Source: Episyrphus balteatus (Eukaryota > Arthropoda > Insecta > Diptera > Syrphidae). From it: 64,000 bases of DNA. Positions 21,785 through 32,973 of the stretch are shown here, one piece after another; position 1 is the stretch's first letter, and each line of letters opens with the position of its first letter. The stretch covers positions 116,247,028 through 116,311,027 of the forward strand of contig NC_079136.1 of assembly GCF_945859705.1 (NCBI RefSeq), in the 5' to 3' direction. Position numbers and translations under genes: made by a program. The notes below the pieces were generated by a model. The model worked only from the letters and a program-made list of their open reading frames with translations, searched no databases and was not told the DNA's origin.

Positions 21785-24200
21785 AACTTTATTCATTCAT
21801 CTATTTTTAAAAGAAACATACTAATAAAACTCATTGTACCAATAGGAATTATTTAAAATTTAATTGAGGAATTATTTAAAATTTAATTGCTCACTTTTGC
21901 CCAATATAATTAGAATATGTTTTTGAATTTTTTTTCCACATTTAAGAATTTTTACTTGCGATATAGGTACTATATATCAAGTTATGCATTCGTACAAAAA
22001 AAAAAAAGTTGAGATAACATTTTTCCATGACATTACGATGGTAGACAATGCCAAAAAAGTGGGTCCCGGAAGTCCGTCTGTCTGTCTGTCTGTCAGTCTG
22101 TCTGTCAGTCTGTCAGTCTGTCTGTCTGTCTGTCTGTATAAGGAGCTACAGCCTAAACGGATGGACCGATTAATGTCAAACTTGGTATGTAGCGTTATTT
22201 GGCGACTCTCCAGAGGGGTTTTTGGAATTAATTTTTTTGGACCAAAAATAACGGTACTTGTCATATACCGATTTTAGTAAAATTGAAATATCTCAAAAAC
22301 GGCTCCAACGATTTTGTTTAAAAAATTCAAATATTAGTTTTAAGCTGAGGTCTATATTTCAATGAAAATTTTTTTTTTCGAAAATCGTTATTAACGGTAC
22401 CTGCCATAGAACCGTTTTTTTCAAATTCGAATATCTCCGAAACTTCTTATTCGATTTCAACGAAACTTTTTGTGAAGAAGCATTTATATAATTTAAATAT
22501 AAACCAAAAATTAAATTTCCAAAAAAATAGTTTTTGGATTTTTAAAAAAAATTTGAAATTTTTTTTTTGAAAAATCAAATTTTCGAAAACGGGACATTGA
22601 ATTTTTTTGAAATTTTGTTTTTAGATGTTGATTAGTGATGTCTAGAAAATGGCATTACAATTTTATTTTAAAACTTTTTTTCCAAAAAATTATTTATAAA
22701 AAATTGTTTTTCTAAAAAACGGCTCTAACGATTTTGAAAATTTTTTTTCTAAAAATGCACGTTAATATATCAATCAAAACTGCATACTTGTTTTGGAAGG
22801 CAATTTAATTTCAGATTTTATTTTATTTTTTTTTTAAACGAATTTTATTTTTTTTTTCCAAATTTCTATATAAAAAGTCTTAAAAATGTAAGCAACTTTA
22901 ACTCCAAGAGCAAGTTCGTGCGACCCAGTCGTGCATTTTATTTTTTTAAAGAAACAAACTAATAACATTCAATTATACCTAATGAAAAATTGCATATTGG
23001 AAATTGAATTTTAACAAATAGAGACGATGTTGCTCAATTTAGCCCAATATAAACCGACATTATTTCAAACCAATTTTTAAGTGAAATAAATTAATTAAAC
23101 TCAATCTATTATTAAAAATTATTTAAAGAATTGAAAATTTAACTTCACCAAATTAGGGACAATGTAGCTCATTTTAGCTCAATGTAGGGATTATGTTCTT
23201 TTTGAAATGTTGATCTAATTTTTAAAAGAAAAACACTTATAAAACTCAATTTATCATGAGGAGTGATTGAAAATCGAATATCACCAAATTTGTGACAATA
23301 TATCACATTTTAGCCCAATATAACTAGCATGTGCTTTTAAAATAATGATTCATATCAAAGAAAAGAAATTAACTAAAAAACTCAACGTATCATGAGAAAT
23401 TATTGAAAATTGAATTTCACAAAATTGAGGGGATACACCTGATTTTAGCCCAATATAAATAGAATTTTTTTTGTTGATCTATTTCAAAGGGTTTTTATGA
23501 ACAAAAGATAAAACTCATGCAAGATTAATAGACAAAATATTTCTTAAAATATATCATTGTTGCTTATTTTAGCGTAAATCCTTGGACCGATAATAAGATA
23601 TCAAATTCTTTTGCGAATGATATACAATTAGTATGGTAAATTGTAGCTTATTTTAGCCCAATATTAACTTTTTTTTTTAATTTGGCAAACAAGTCAACAT
23701 TAATAGAATCGTGTTCGGAAATTTTTACCGCATTAACCTATTGATTTACAACATAAAGCGCAGTTTTGCTCATTTTAGCGCAGTAGTAGATAAATTCACT
23801 TAGATATTTTACTCAACAACCTTGCTCTGAAATTAACTTAGGTATTAAAAATTTTGTGTGGGTTTATTTACACATCACATTGTAAAATAACTTTTGCGAT
23901 ACAGAAGTTGAGAAGATTTTAGCTCATTATAAGAAGACAATAAAAGAGTTGGCTTTTTGGTAAAAATAACCAAACATTTTTATGGTAAAAAAGATCATTG
24001 CAAAATTACATAATTTGCCTTGGAAAATGGATTTTTGTATATGAAAATTTTTTCGTGAAAAAAAAAAAAATCAAAATAAATGTACAATTTACTTACAATT
24101 TCTATTGCAAAAGAAGACAATGTAGCTGATTTTAGCTCAGTTCAAACTGAGTTGACTTTTCATTCATAAAATTGTTTTAAATTTTTAAAATATTGCTCAA
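21785..24200 (+). repeat. Diverged satellite, unit about 130 bp, GCTCATTTTAGCCCAATATAA landmark
   Basis: Versions of the landmark occur at about 21890, 23032, 23168, 23300, 23435, 23560, 23645, 23768, 23915, 24125 and 24205. Common spacings are 125-135 bases. Around it, AAATTGAATTTCACCAAATT and AAACTAATAAAACTCAAT-like phrases also recur in register. Units are strongly diverged, so the array is old. A TCTG-containing dispersed element (21949-22935) is inserted in it. Confidence 0.65.
21949..22935 (+). mobile_element. Dispersed non-coding repeat with TCTG microsatellite
   Basis: It begins ACTTGCGATATAGGTACTAT, itself part of an imperfect 29-base palindrome, and ends near GACCCAGTCGTGCA. Internal landmarks are GGTCCCGGAAGTCCGTCTG, a run of CTGT/CAGT units (22073-22136), GCCTAAACGGATGGACCGA and several near-identical AAAACGGCTCCAACGATTTT phrases. 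A second copy lies at 58650-59225 and an orphan left end at about 62124. It interrupts the 130-bp satellite. No protein is encoded and the class is unknown. Confidence 0.7.
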
Positions 24201-24205
24201 TGTTG

Positions 24206-25062
24206 CTCAGTTTCTGTTTAACTTTTAACAACATACACCTTCCAAACTATATTTTTTAAGCACGAAGGACAATTATTATTATGCAATTTTATTAGGATAT
24301 TGAGTTTGGTTTTGTGTATATCTACATATTTGTATATTTTGAACCAAAGCATACAGAGTATTTGAATTAATCAATAGAAATGAATGTGGGTGCATTGATA
24401 ATGATATTGGCGTTTTGTATTTCAAAAATGAAATAAGAGGAAACTATGCAGAGTGTATAAATTAATCAACCATAACTGATGGGCGAAAATGAATCCTAAA
24501 AAGGATTATTATTATTTTTTTTGTGGCTTCAGTTAGTTTGCATTCAATGATATTTTTCTAGGAGTAACAGTATTTTTACACAGAACTCTGAACGAACTAG
24601 AGTTCCAGAGTTTTCATCTTTGTTCTTCAGTGCTTTCATGGTGGTGAAAATAATCATTAAGTTATCTTATTACCTCCTGAGCTGATCGGAACTTATTTGG
24701 CTACTTTGTTATATATCAAGAACAGAATGCTTATGAATGAATGCTGAATGAAAAAGAGCAGTGAAGTTACAAATAACAGAGAGCAGTTTTGCTTATAAAA
24801 CCAGTAAATTTCTTAAGAGTATCGCATATTTTTACTGTTCAATTGGTCGCTTCATTTTTATCATTGTAATGTGAGAAAAAAAGAACACAGCATATTAGAT
24901 TGGTTTGAATTTTTGTAAGGCTGAGTACTGAGTAGTGAGCAGCTATATTGGAGAGCAATCACAACTGCCCTCTGCTCAGTTGAAAGAGCAAAGTGGTTGA
25001 AAGCAGCTATTGCAATAGCAGCTTCAGCTCTAGTCAATGTGTGAACTGTCCGTAAAAAATTA
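24206..25062. other. Non-coding DNA, nothing recognised
   Basis: No gene, RNA or repeat could be supported. Confidence 0.4.
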
Positions 25063-25493
25063 TACAAGGTGTCCCACAGTCACCACCCCAAATGAAAACC
25101 ATGGATTCCTGAGGTCATTTTAAGTCGAAAAAATTAAGAGGCAATTTTCTCGTTCTCGTCCCGTTTTCGAGTTATGATGGTTTTTATGATTTTTGCTCTC
25201 TTTTCTTTTGACTGGCTTTTATCTTTGCCAAACTACGTCTGATTCGAAAGATTTTTTTTTGCAACCAATCAAGAATTTATTATTTATTTATTTTTTAGTT
25301 TGTCTCAAAACTTTTTTTTCTGCGGACAACCGTTTCTCCGCAATTTTGCATCAAACACAATTTTCTTCGTTTTTAAGTTGTTTTTACACTTTCATATCAT
25401 TTTAGTCAAAAAAAAAAAAAAAAAAAACACGTAAATCAGTATTAATTTTTTGCACATATCATTAAAGCCCAGTTTATTTTCTTAAAAAAATTA

Positions 25494-25998
25494 GGGGTTG
25501 GGGTCGAAATTCTGTATGTTGCAAAATTCTGTATTCAAAATACTGTATGCCAAAATACTGTATGTCAAAATTCTGTATGTGCAAAATGCTGTAGGAACAA
25601 CATTCTGAAAGTCAAAATTCTGTATAGCAAAATTCTGGTTGGTCAAAATACTGTATTTCAAAATTCTGTACATCAAAATTCTGTAAATCAAAATTCTGTA
25701 AAAATGCTGTAAAAAAATATCGTTTTGATAATGTAAAAAAGTGCGCGCGCACTTTTTTACATTATCAAAACGATATTTTTTTACAGCATTTTTACAGAAT
25801 TTTGATATACAGTATTTTGCCGTACAGAATTTTACAAAACAGAATTTTGCATGTCAGTATTTTGTTGATACAGTATTTTGACGTACAGAATTTTGTATTT
25901 ACAGTATAATGACGTACAGAATTATGGTATTACAGTATTTTGACCCCACAGAATTTTGTCGTACAGAATTTTGACAAGCAGAATTATTACCCGCTCCC
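25494..25998. mobile_element. Satellite-armed foldback element, intact copy, 8-bp TSD
   Basis: The element is exactly symmetric: its midpoint, 25746, is the centre of GTGCGCGCGCAC (25741-25752). The innermost 57 bases on each side are perfect reverse complements (GCTGTAAAAAAATATCG, TTTTGATAATGTAAAAAAG). Outward, each arm is a tandem of 13-15-base ATTCTGTA-type units (CAAAATTCTGTAT). The left end is GGGGTTGGGGTCGAAATTC; the right end in reverse is GGGAGCGGGTAATAATTC. Both flanks are AAAAATTA (25486-25493 and 25999-26006). The opposite arm of the host palindrome has the uninterrupted site near 26310. No coding capacity. Confidence 0.85.
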
Positions 25999-26607
25999 AA
26001 AAATTAGTTTTTTTCATAAAAAAGACTACTGAAAGTAATTTAAAAAAAATAAACAAACTGAGTGAATTTAAAAAAAAAAATTTTTTTTTAATATGCAATT
26101 TATTTAAATGAATTAAAACTTTTTCTGAGCTTTATCTATTTGTTCTTTTCTTAACCGCAATAACTCAGAAAAAGTTTTTAGTTCATTTTTAATTTAATTT
26201 TTATTAATTTTTTAACTAAAATTTCTTTTTTTTTTAATTCACTCAGTTTGTTTATTTTTTTTAATTGCTTTCAGTAGCCTTTTTTATGAAAAAAAAACAA
26301 ATTTTTTTAAGAAAATTAAATATACTCATTTACGTGTTTTTTTTTTGACTAAAATGATATGAAAGTTTAAAAACAACTTAAAAAACGAAGAAAATTGTGT
26401 TTGATGCAAAATTGCGGCGAAACGGTTGTCCGCAGAAAAAAAAGTTTTAAGACAAACTAAAAATAAATAAATAATAAATTCTTGATTGGTTGCAAAAAAA
26501 ATCTTTCGAATCAGACGTAGTTTGGCAAAGATAAAGCCAGTCAAAGCAAAAAAAGCAAAAATCATAAAAACCGTCATAGCTCGAAAACGGGACGAAAACG
26601 AGAAAAT

Positions 26608-27872
26608 TGGGTTGGGGTCGAAATTCTGTATGCGCCAAAATTCTGTATTCCAAAATTCTGTATTTTAAAATTCTGTAAATTCAAAATTCTGTATTTTAAA
26701 ATTCTGTAAATTCAAAATTCTGTATTCTAAAATTCTGTAAACACAAAATTCTGGATTTCAAAATTCTGTATTCCAAAAAAGTGCGCACTTTTTTCATTAT
26801 CAAAACAATTTTTCTTTTATCATTTACAGCATTTTGGAGTACAGAATTTTGATATTTTCTATGCAGAACCTTGAAGCAGTTTGCGTTCGACAGCTTAAGT
26901 TAAGTGTTATGAGTTAATCGTGATATAAAATGAATTCAGAAAAATGGAAAATATTAAATTATTAAAACCTAATAAAGGAAAGGATAAATTGTGTGTCGAT
27001 GGTTTTATGTTTAATAACGAAGAAAGAACAACTTACAAAAAAAAAAAACTTACAAATGAAAAATCTCGGAACATTTTTCGGAAAATAGGGTACTTAACTC
27101 AAATTAGTCATGCACTTAATAATTCCATTCGAATTTTGTCGAAAAAATTGAATTTTTTGAGAAAAATGAAATTCAAGCAAGCAGAACATGAAAATCTCGG
27201 AAAACTTATCGGGAAATGGAGCTCTTAATTCAAATTAGTCGAACATTCAATTATTTATGTCCAATTTTTTCGAAAAATTGGAATTTAAAAAAAAAAAAAA
27301 ACAAATTCAAGTTAATAGAACATGAATTTGTATGGAAAATGAAAATATTTTTTTTAATGGAAAATCTCGGAAATTTTTTTCAAAAATTGGGTACTTAACT
27401 CAAAGCACTTAATTATTCAAGATAATTTCAAAAAAAAAAATTCGAAGATCACAGAAAAAAAATTATTTTTGAAATTTTTGTTCGGCACCTAAATATTAAA
27501 CCAAACCCGAATTTTGTACTAACAGTTTAAGGCAATGTCTGGTAATTGCTCTGCTAACTTTAAATCGAGTTAGCAGAACATTAAGTTTTTCCAAAAGTAG
27601 GGGAGCACTTGATAAATTTTTGGGGTACTTGCTCTGCTTACTTGAGGGACATGTTTTAATGTAGAGATTTAGAATTACAAAATTTTTAAAAGCAGAATAA
27701 TGGATTTGCAGAATTTTGAAAAAAAGAATTTTGGATTTACAGAATTTTGAAATACAGAATAATAGAAAAGCAGAATAATGGAATACAGAATTATGTTCAT
27801 ACAGAATTTTTTCTTCAGATACAGAATTTTGGTCATACAGAATTTTGGAATACAGAATAACGACCCGTTCCC
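26608..27872. mobile_element. Satellite-armed foldback element, larger copy, 8-bp TSD
   Basis: Left end TGGGTTGGGGTCGAAATTC; right end in reverse GGGAACGGGTCGTTATTC. The left arm (26608-26775) has ATTCTGTATTCCAAA-type units. The core is at 26780-26840 (AAAAAAGTGCGCACTTTTTT). The right arm resumes at about 27690-27872 after about 830 bases of unrelated AT-rich DNA. Flanks are GAGAAAAT at 26600-26607 and 27873-27880. The uninterrupted site is in the left arm of the host palindrome at about 25140-25160. Confidence 0.8.
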
Positions 27873-28174
27873 GAGAAAATCGCCTCTTAATTTTTTCGAC
27901 TTAAAATAACCTCAGGAATCCATGGTTTTCATTTGGGGCGGTGACTGTGGGACACCCTGAATTAGTAATAATTATGGAGATTTTAAAATAAGACTTGAAA
28001 CATGTCACGGGAATGATATTCTGCTGTATAGTGAGTAAGCAAGTGCCTTAAAAATAGTTTGGAACAGGTCACAGTAGTTACATTTTGAATGCATAGTAAA
28101 TTTGCAAAAATGCTTATATTGTTTAAAAATTGCAGGTGAGGTCATAACTAGATGGAAACTTGAATCACGTCACG

Positions 28175-28248
28175 GTAATGATAGTCAAATTCAGACATCC
28201 ATTGTAACACTCCATCACACTAACCATTAGACCACAGGATTCTTCAAC
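28175..28248 (-). pseudogene. tRNA-like relic, A-box well preserved
   Basis: The minus strand carries TGGTCTAATGGTTAG, a close match to the A-box and D-loop of tRNA-Glu/Asp genes. At the position expected for the B-box only a decayed TTTGACTATC remains. It is most likely a tRNA pseudogene or tRNA-derived SINE head. Confidence 0.4.
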
Positions 28249-29594
28249 TTAAAGTAGACAATCGGTTAAATTGCTCAAAATTTCCAGAAGAAAATTATAT
28301 AATTCAATTCAATAATACTCACCTGTTTGATTAAATCAAGCCTCCCGCACACATAATTATCGCTAAATCTCACAACAACGCTCTCATAACTCCTCTCAAA
28401 TACTAATATTGCTCCTTCTATTTATAATCAATTGAAGTATTTACCATCAACTCATCTAAACATCCTTAACTCCCATATCGTGCCTATATACAAACATATC
28501 CTGTATCGTATCATCATCATCTTCATCGCGAAACTATCCATCCAATAATTTAGATATCGTCTTGATATTGAACCAAGATATTGATTCTTGTTTTGCCAAC
28601 ACAATGTCCTTATCCATGTCCATCTTTGGATATTGTATTGATTTAATTCGTGGATTCCGCCGCTTCTGTCTCTCTCTCTCTCTGTCTCTTGTTATAATTG
28701 TACATCTTCATTACAAATTTCAATCGCCGAACCAATGACGAACGCATGGTCATAATTAATTGTGATAAAAGGATATCTTCAGTCTAGAGTAGCGCTCATT
28801 GTAGTGTGTATAACTCAAGAGTATGGTTATAGGATATAGCTATAGGATGAATTATCCAGAAGGACGACTGACGACGACGACGACGAAGTAGATGGTGCCG
28901 TTTGTCATGTGTGTGCACTTACGATCCCCTTCATCATTATCCCATCAATTATAAATATCCTTGATGATGGTGCTGGCTGCCATTGCTCTGTCCTACTTCC
29001 ATCAGCAGTCAGTCTAGAGGGCACTACACAACTAACTGATGTGTAGTCAGCCAAATCCAAATAGATAAGAGAAAAAGGATAACAGAAGCGAAAATTTGTT
29101 GTGATGGAAATTCTTCTGCTCTGTTGTTTTTTCTTCTTTGTTTTTTTTTTTCTCCAGTCGGTATAGTATAGTTATAAAGCAAAAAAGGATATCTCCATAT
29201 ATCCTGTATCTACTCATTAACAGATTTCAATATTATCTATGGCTAATGCCAATTTGCATGAAGGATATCTATCTATCTGTGTGTGTGTGTTTGTTGTATG
29301 TGAAAGAGCAAAAGACACCCTTTATAACATAGAGAGATTTTGTTCCTTAATTAATGCAGTAATTATTGTTAACTCGGCACTATTTGGTTCAGTCAAGCTA
29401 AAGGATGCGATCATAGAGTTTTCCGGAACCTGGTATTATAAGGATAATTCGAACTTTAACTATCTATATGAGTTCTTTGCTTTCACACACTCATCAATGA
29501 AGCCAAAGCAGTTTTGATGTCAAACCCGCACAATGGTGTCATATATAATAAAGCTAGCTATATTCGTCGTCCTTGTTCGTCGTCCTGACTCCTG

Positions 29595-29620
29595 ATCATC
29601 ATCATCATCATCATCATCAT
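29595..29620 (+). repeat. ATC microsatellite
   Basis: An uninterrupted ATC run of about eight units. The opposite strand gives a false poly-Asp frame. Confidence 0.9.
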
Positions 29621-30406
29621 AGAAAGGGTGCTGTTCATGTCGATAATTGAATTTTCTGATATACTCTTGCCTTGCCAGAAAACGGTCCCATATATCTATA
29701 CAAATATATAAATTACTTATAGTATAAATTATGACGTCTATCAGAGAGAAGGATATAGTATAGAGAACTGCTAATGCCAAGAGTGCAAATGTGGATAATT
29801 AAAATGAAATCAAGCATTTTCCAGCCGCGCGCAAAAAGGTTCTGCCAGAAAATCTCAAAGGACCTTTGCATGACTTCTTCTGATTTGTATTCAAAATAAA
29901 TACATACATAACATACATGTATGTGTGTGTGCCTACTACGTACAAAAAGAAGAACCAAAAACACGAATGACGCAAGTACTTATATGTTAATTGAAATTCC
30001 ACAAATCAAAGTAAAATTGTTATATGAAAATGCTTTTGGGAAATGCCACTTTAACTTGTACAAAATTTTATTTTTGTATAAAGGTAAGAAGGTACGTGAT
30101 GTTATTATTGAATTGATTTAATGGTTGTATTACATGAGTGTGTGTTTGTATAGACAAACTTGTATGTATACTTTAGTTTAATTAAAACCTTGAAATAAGA
30201 GAATTAATCGTAATAGAAGCAAATTAAGTTTATTGAAATAATACACTAACAATACACTTAATTCATCAATTTATGTCGAAACGATAAAAAGAAGGTTTTA
30301 TTAATATTCGACTATTCGACTGAATAATGCGAGCCAGTTTAATTTTTTTTTAATGCAACTTAACCTTGATAAAAACCACACAATGACACACATCTATATC
30401 AGCATG

Positions 30407-30606
30407 TCGCCATTTCGCTTTGTCGCCCTATCGCCATGTCGCTATTTCGCTATGTCTCTATGTCGCCATGTCGCTTTGTCGCCATGTCGCCATTTCGCCA
30501 TGTCACTTTGTCGCCATGTCACTTTGTCGCCATGTCGCTATGTCGCCATGTCACTTTGTCGCCATGTCGGTATGTTGCCATGTCGCTTTGTCGCCATGTC
30601 GCCATA
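30407..30606 (+). repeat. 8-bp minisatellite (TCGCCATG), 25 units
   Basis: Exactly 200 bases of 8-base units, mainly TCGCCATG with TCGCTTTG, TCACTTTG and TCGCTATG variants. No insertion or deletion disturbs the 8-base register. Two overlapping frames of about 112 residues (SPCRHVAMSLC-type peptides) come from the repeat and are not considered genes. Confidence 0.93.
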
Positions 30607-31059
30607 TCATCATGAAAAAGGATTCGAGCTTAGCGCACAAAAAACCATTAGAAAAATATACTTTGATTTCTATAAAAAAAAGAGGTTTCTGTAAAGCCGG
30701 TTTACGGACGATGATTTTACCTGATAACGTTATAAGAAAACAGGTTGTGTGCTTTTAAAATGAGCCATTTAAAGCGTTTATTTCAAGCAATCATAATTTA
30801 CAAGAAAAAGCTAAAAAAAAACCTTTTTTCTTTTCTCATTATATTAATTTTTTTAATTTAAAAGCTCACAAAAAAAAATTAAACCATTAAAAAGCCAAAT
30901 ATTTTTTCTAAATAATAAAACCATTTTTAAATTTTTACAATGAGCAAAAAGTATTAAAATAATTTATTGAAAACAATCATTTCTTATAAAAAAAGTGAAA
31001 AAATCACTTCACCCAAAAACTCATTTTTTTGATACAACAACCTATAATAAATTTTATAC

Positions 31060-31660
31060 CACCTGAAAGCTTATTGCTTCAGCTCAAAATATATATATAG
31101 ATCATGTCTATTATTATATCTACAAAGAGAGCTAGAATTTTTTGAACTCGATCAAATTTCATTAAAAAAAGCAAAAAAAACATGTAATTTTATCTTCTCA
31201 AGAGACACCATCCAAAAGCTTATTGTCTTAGCTAAAAATATTTATATAGATCAAGTCTATGAGACATCTACAAAAAGAGCTAGAATTTTCTAAACTCGAT
31301 GAAATTTCATCAAAAAAAGCAAAAAAACATGTAAATTTATCTTCTCACGCTATTAAATCCATTTTATTTTAATAATCTATAAAAATTTTTGCACCATCTG
31401 AAAGCTTATTGTCTTAGCTAAAAATATATATATAGATCAAGTCTATGAAACATCTACACAAGGAGCTAGAATTTTTTAAACTCGATGAAATTTCATCAAA
31501 AAAAAACAAAAAAAAAAACATTTATTTTTATGTTCTCATGCTATTAAATGAATTTTTTCCATAACAACCTATAAAAAATTTTTAACCATGTGAAAGCTTA
31601 TTGTTTCACCTTTCAAATGACGTATCAATCTCATTTCAAGGATGCCTACAAGAGAAGTTA
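31060..31660 (+). repeat. Internal tandem units of 140-190 bp in long-repeat copy 1
   Basis: Four units carry GAAAGCTTATTG, a TATATATAGATCAAGTCTAT-like piece and GAGCTAGAATTTT followed by AACTCGATGAAATTTCATC. Copy 2 (51640-51960) has only about two units, so unit number varies between copies. Confidence 0.7.
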
Positions 31661-32897
31661 GAATTTTTTTAAGTCAACCATGTGGAATTTCCAGACTGAG
31701 ATTTCGGTACTTCCCACACTGGTGGCTGTTCATGGCGCAACAGATCTCCACTGGTGGTATGATGTTTTTCGCAAGTTTCTTGATTTAACATTGTGTGGCT
31801 TGTAGTTAGTCTAGCGTTATGTGTGATATACCAAATGAAAGGTAGTTGTATCAGGATGCTCATTAAAGTTTAATCAAATTTCTATCTGCTCTTGGTAAAA
31901 AGTTATAACCTGTTGAATTCTAAAATTTTATTTTACCGTTATCTCAAAATTGTGTTCACGAAATATAGTCACACATTATAGTCGTTGTCATGGTCTATCA
32001 TTACTCCATATATAACATTCCTCTATCTATTAAAGAAAAAAAGGTAAAAATAAAAAACGATGAAAATCGGTTAAAAACGGCAAAAAAAAACTGTTTTTTA
32101 AAAACTTATTTTTCTCCGTATTCAGTCAAAACTCTTTTAAGTTTCCAATTTTTTTTGCACATGTATGCGCATTTATCAGCCCTACATGTCCCATATAACT
32201 TGAGATTTTTTGAACGCTCCAAAAAAAGCCAATAATCAAAAACTACCCACAAATACCCCTAAAAAAGTAGGTATTTTTCAAAAATTCATATTTCGAAACG
32301 CAGAGTGTTGGAAAAAAATCCGTATGAGACGCCTAATTTTTTTTTTCTTTCATCTTTCACCTGGCACCTTTAGAATTGTCAAAAAAAATTTCCCCTACCC
32401 ATAATCAACATTTTGTCATACCCACAACACCTGATCAATGTTCAAACAAAACGTTATAGCGGAGTTCCAGAATTTTTTAGAATTTTTTCTTAAATGCAGT
32501 TATCCTTAAATCAGTCTCCTCTATCTATAACAAAAAGAATCAACTCTCTACGACCACTCGTTTAGATTTTAGCCCAAATTTCATCTTTCCGTTTTACCCC
32601 TGTTTACCCTATTAAATGACGGAATTTTTAAAAATACTTCATTTGGATTAAGATTTAGGTTATTATCTTTCAAATAAGCTATAGTAGATTTTTGGATCTC
32701 TAATAGTTTATTTTTAATTTTGAATTTAAATTTTTTGCCGCACTGCGAGAGTGTAACGCTAGAAAATGGCGTCACTTTTTTGTGGTGGCTGCCATGGTTC
32801 ATCGATTTATAAGACGTTATCACGTCAAAAACTTTTTGACTAGTCAAATCGAACAAGGCATTAGATTCTTTCTGCCCTGTTCGATTTCACTACCCTA

Positions 32898-32973
32898 CTA
32901 ACAATTTTGCTTCTATAATACTTTACAGAAGCAACAATTGCATCTGTAAAGCTTTATAGAACCAAAATTGTCA
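32898..32973. repeat. Short palindrome (ACAATTTTGCTTCTATAA arms)
   Basis: About 75 bases that fold on themselves: ACAATTTTGCTTCTATAA is matched by TTATAGAACCAAAATTGT. The outer part, CTAACAATTTTGCTTC, resembles the inverted ends of the unit at 42277-45205 (CTAACAATTTTACTTC). It directly abuts the truncated end of the gypsy element. Confidence 0.6.

Larger units (their letters stand above)
25065..27959. mobile_element. 2.9-kb foldback element, Tc1/mariner-type ends, with an insertion in each arm
   Basis: Left end: CAAGGTGTCCCACAGTCACC. Right end, in reverse complement: CAGGGTGTCCCACAGTCACC. The arms continue inward (CATGGATTCCTGAGG, CTTAATTTTTTCGACTTAAA) as a long inverted repeat with its centre near 26140. 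The left flank is TA; the right flank is AA, a likely decayed TA. The left arm is interrupted by 25494-25998 and the right arm by 26608-27872. The ends resemble those at 46156, 52336 and 59768. No transposase frame was found, and the open frames in the arms are mirror images without domains. Confidence 0.8.
27960..30400. other. Non-coding DNA with a tRNA-like relic and microsatellites
   Basis: No exon is supported. Three loosely similar phrases (ACTTGAAACATGTCACGG and variants) occur near 27990, 28060 and 28158. TC- and ATC-type microsatellites are at 28669-28690 and 29595-29620. Mixed composition and the lack of transposon features suggest host intergenic or intronic DNA. Confidence 0.4.

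Noticed and set aside
21977..22277. Frames with SVCLSVSLSV or RQTDRQTD repeats
   Set aside because: They arise from the CTGT microsatellite inside a dispersed non-coding repeat.
30353..30758. Two overlapping Cys/Arg/His/Ser-rich frames of about 112 residues
   Set aside because: Created by the 8-bp minisatellite, which cycles through all frames.
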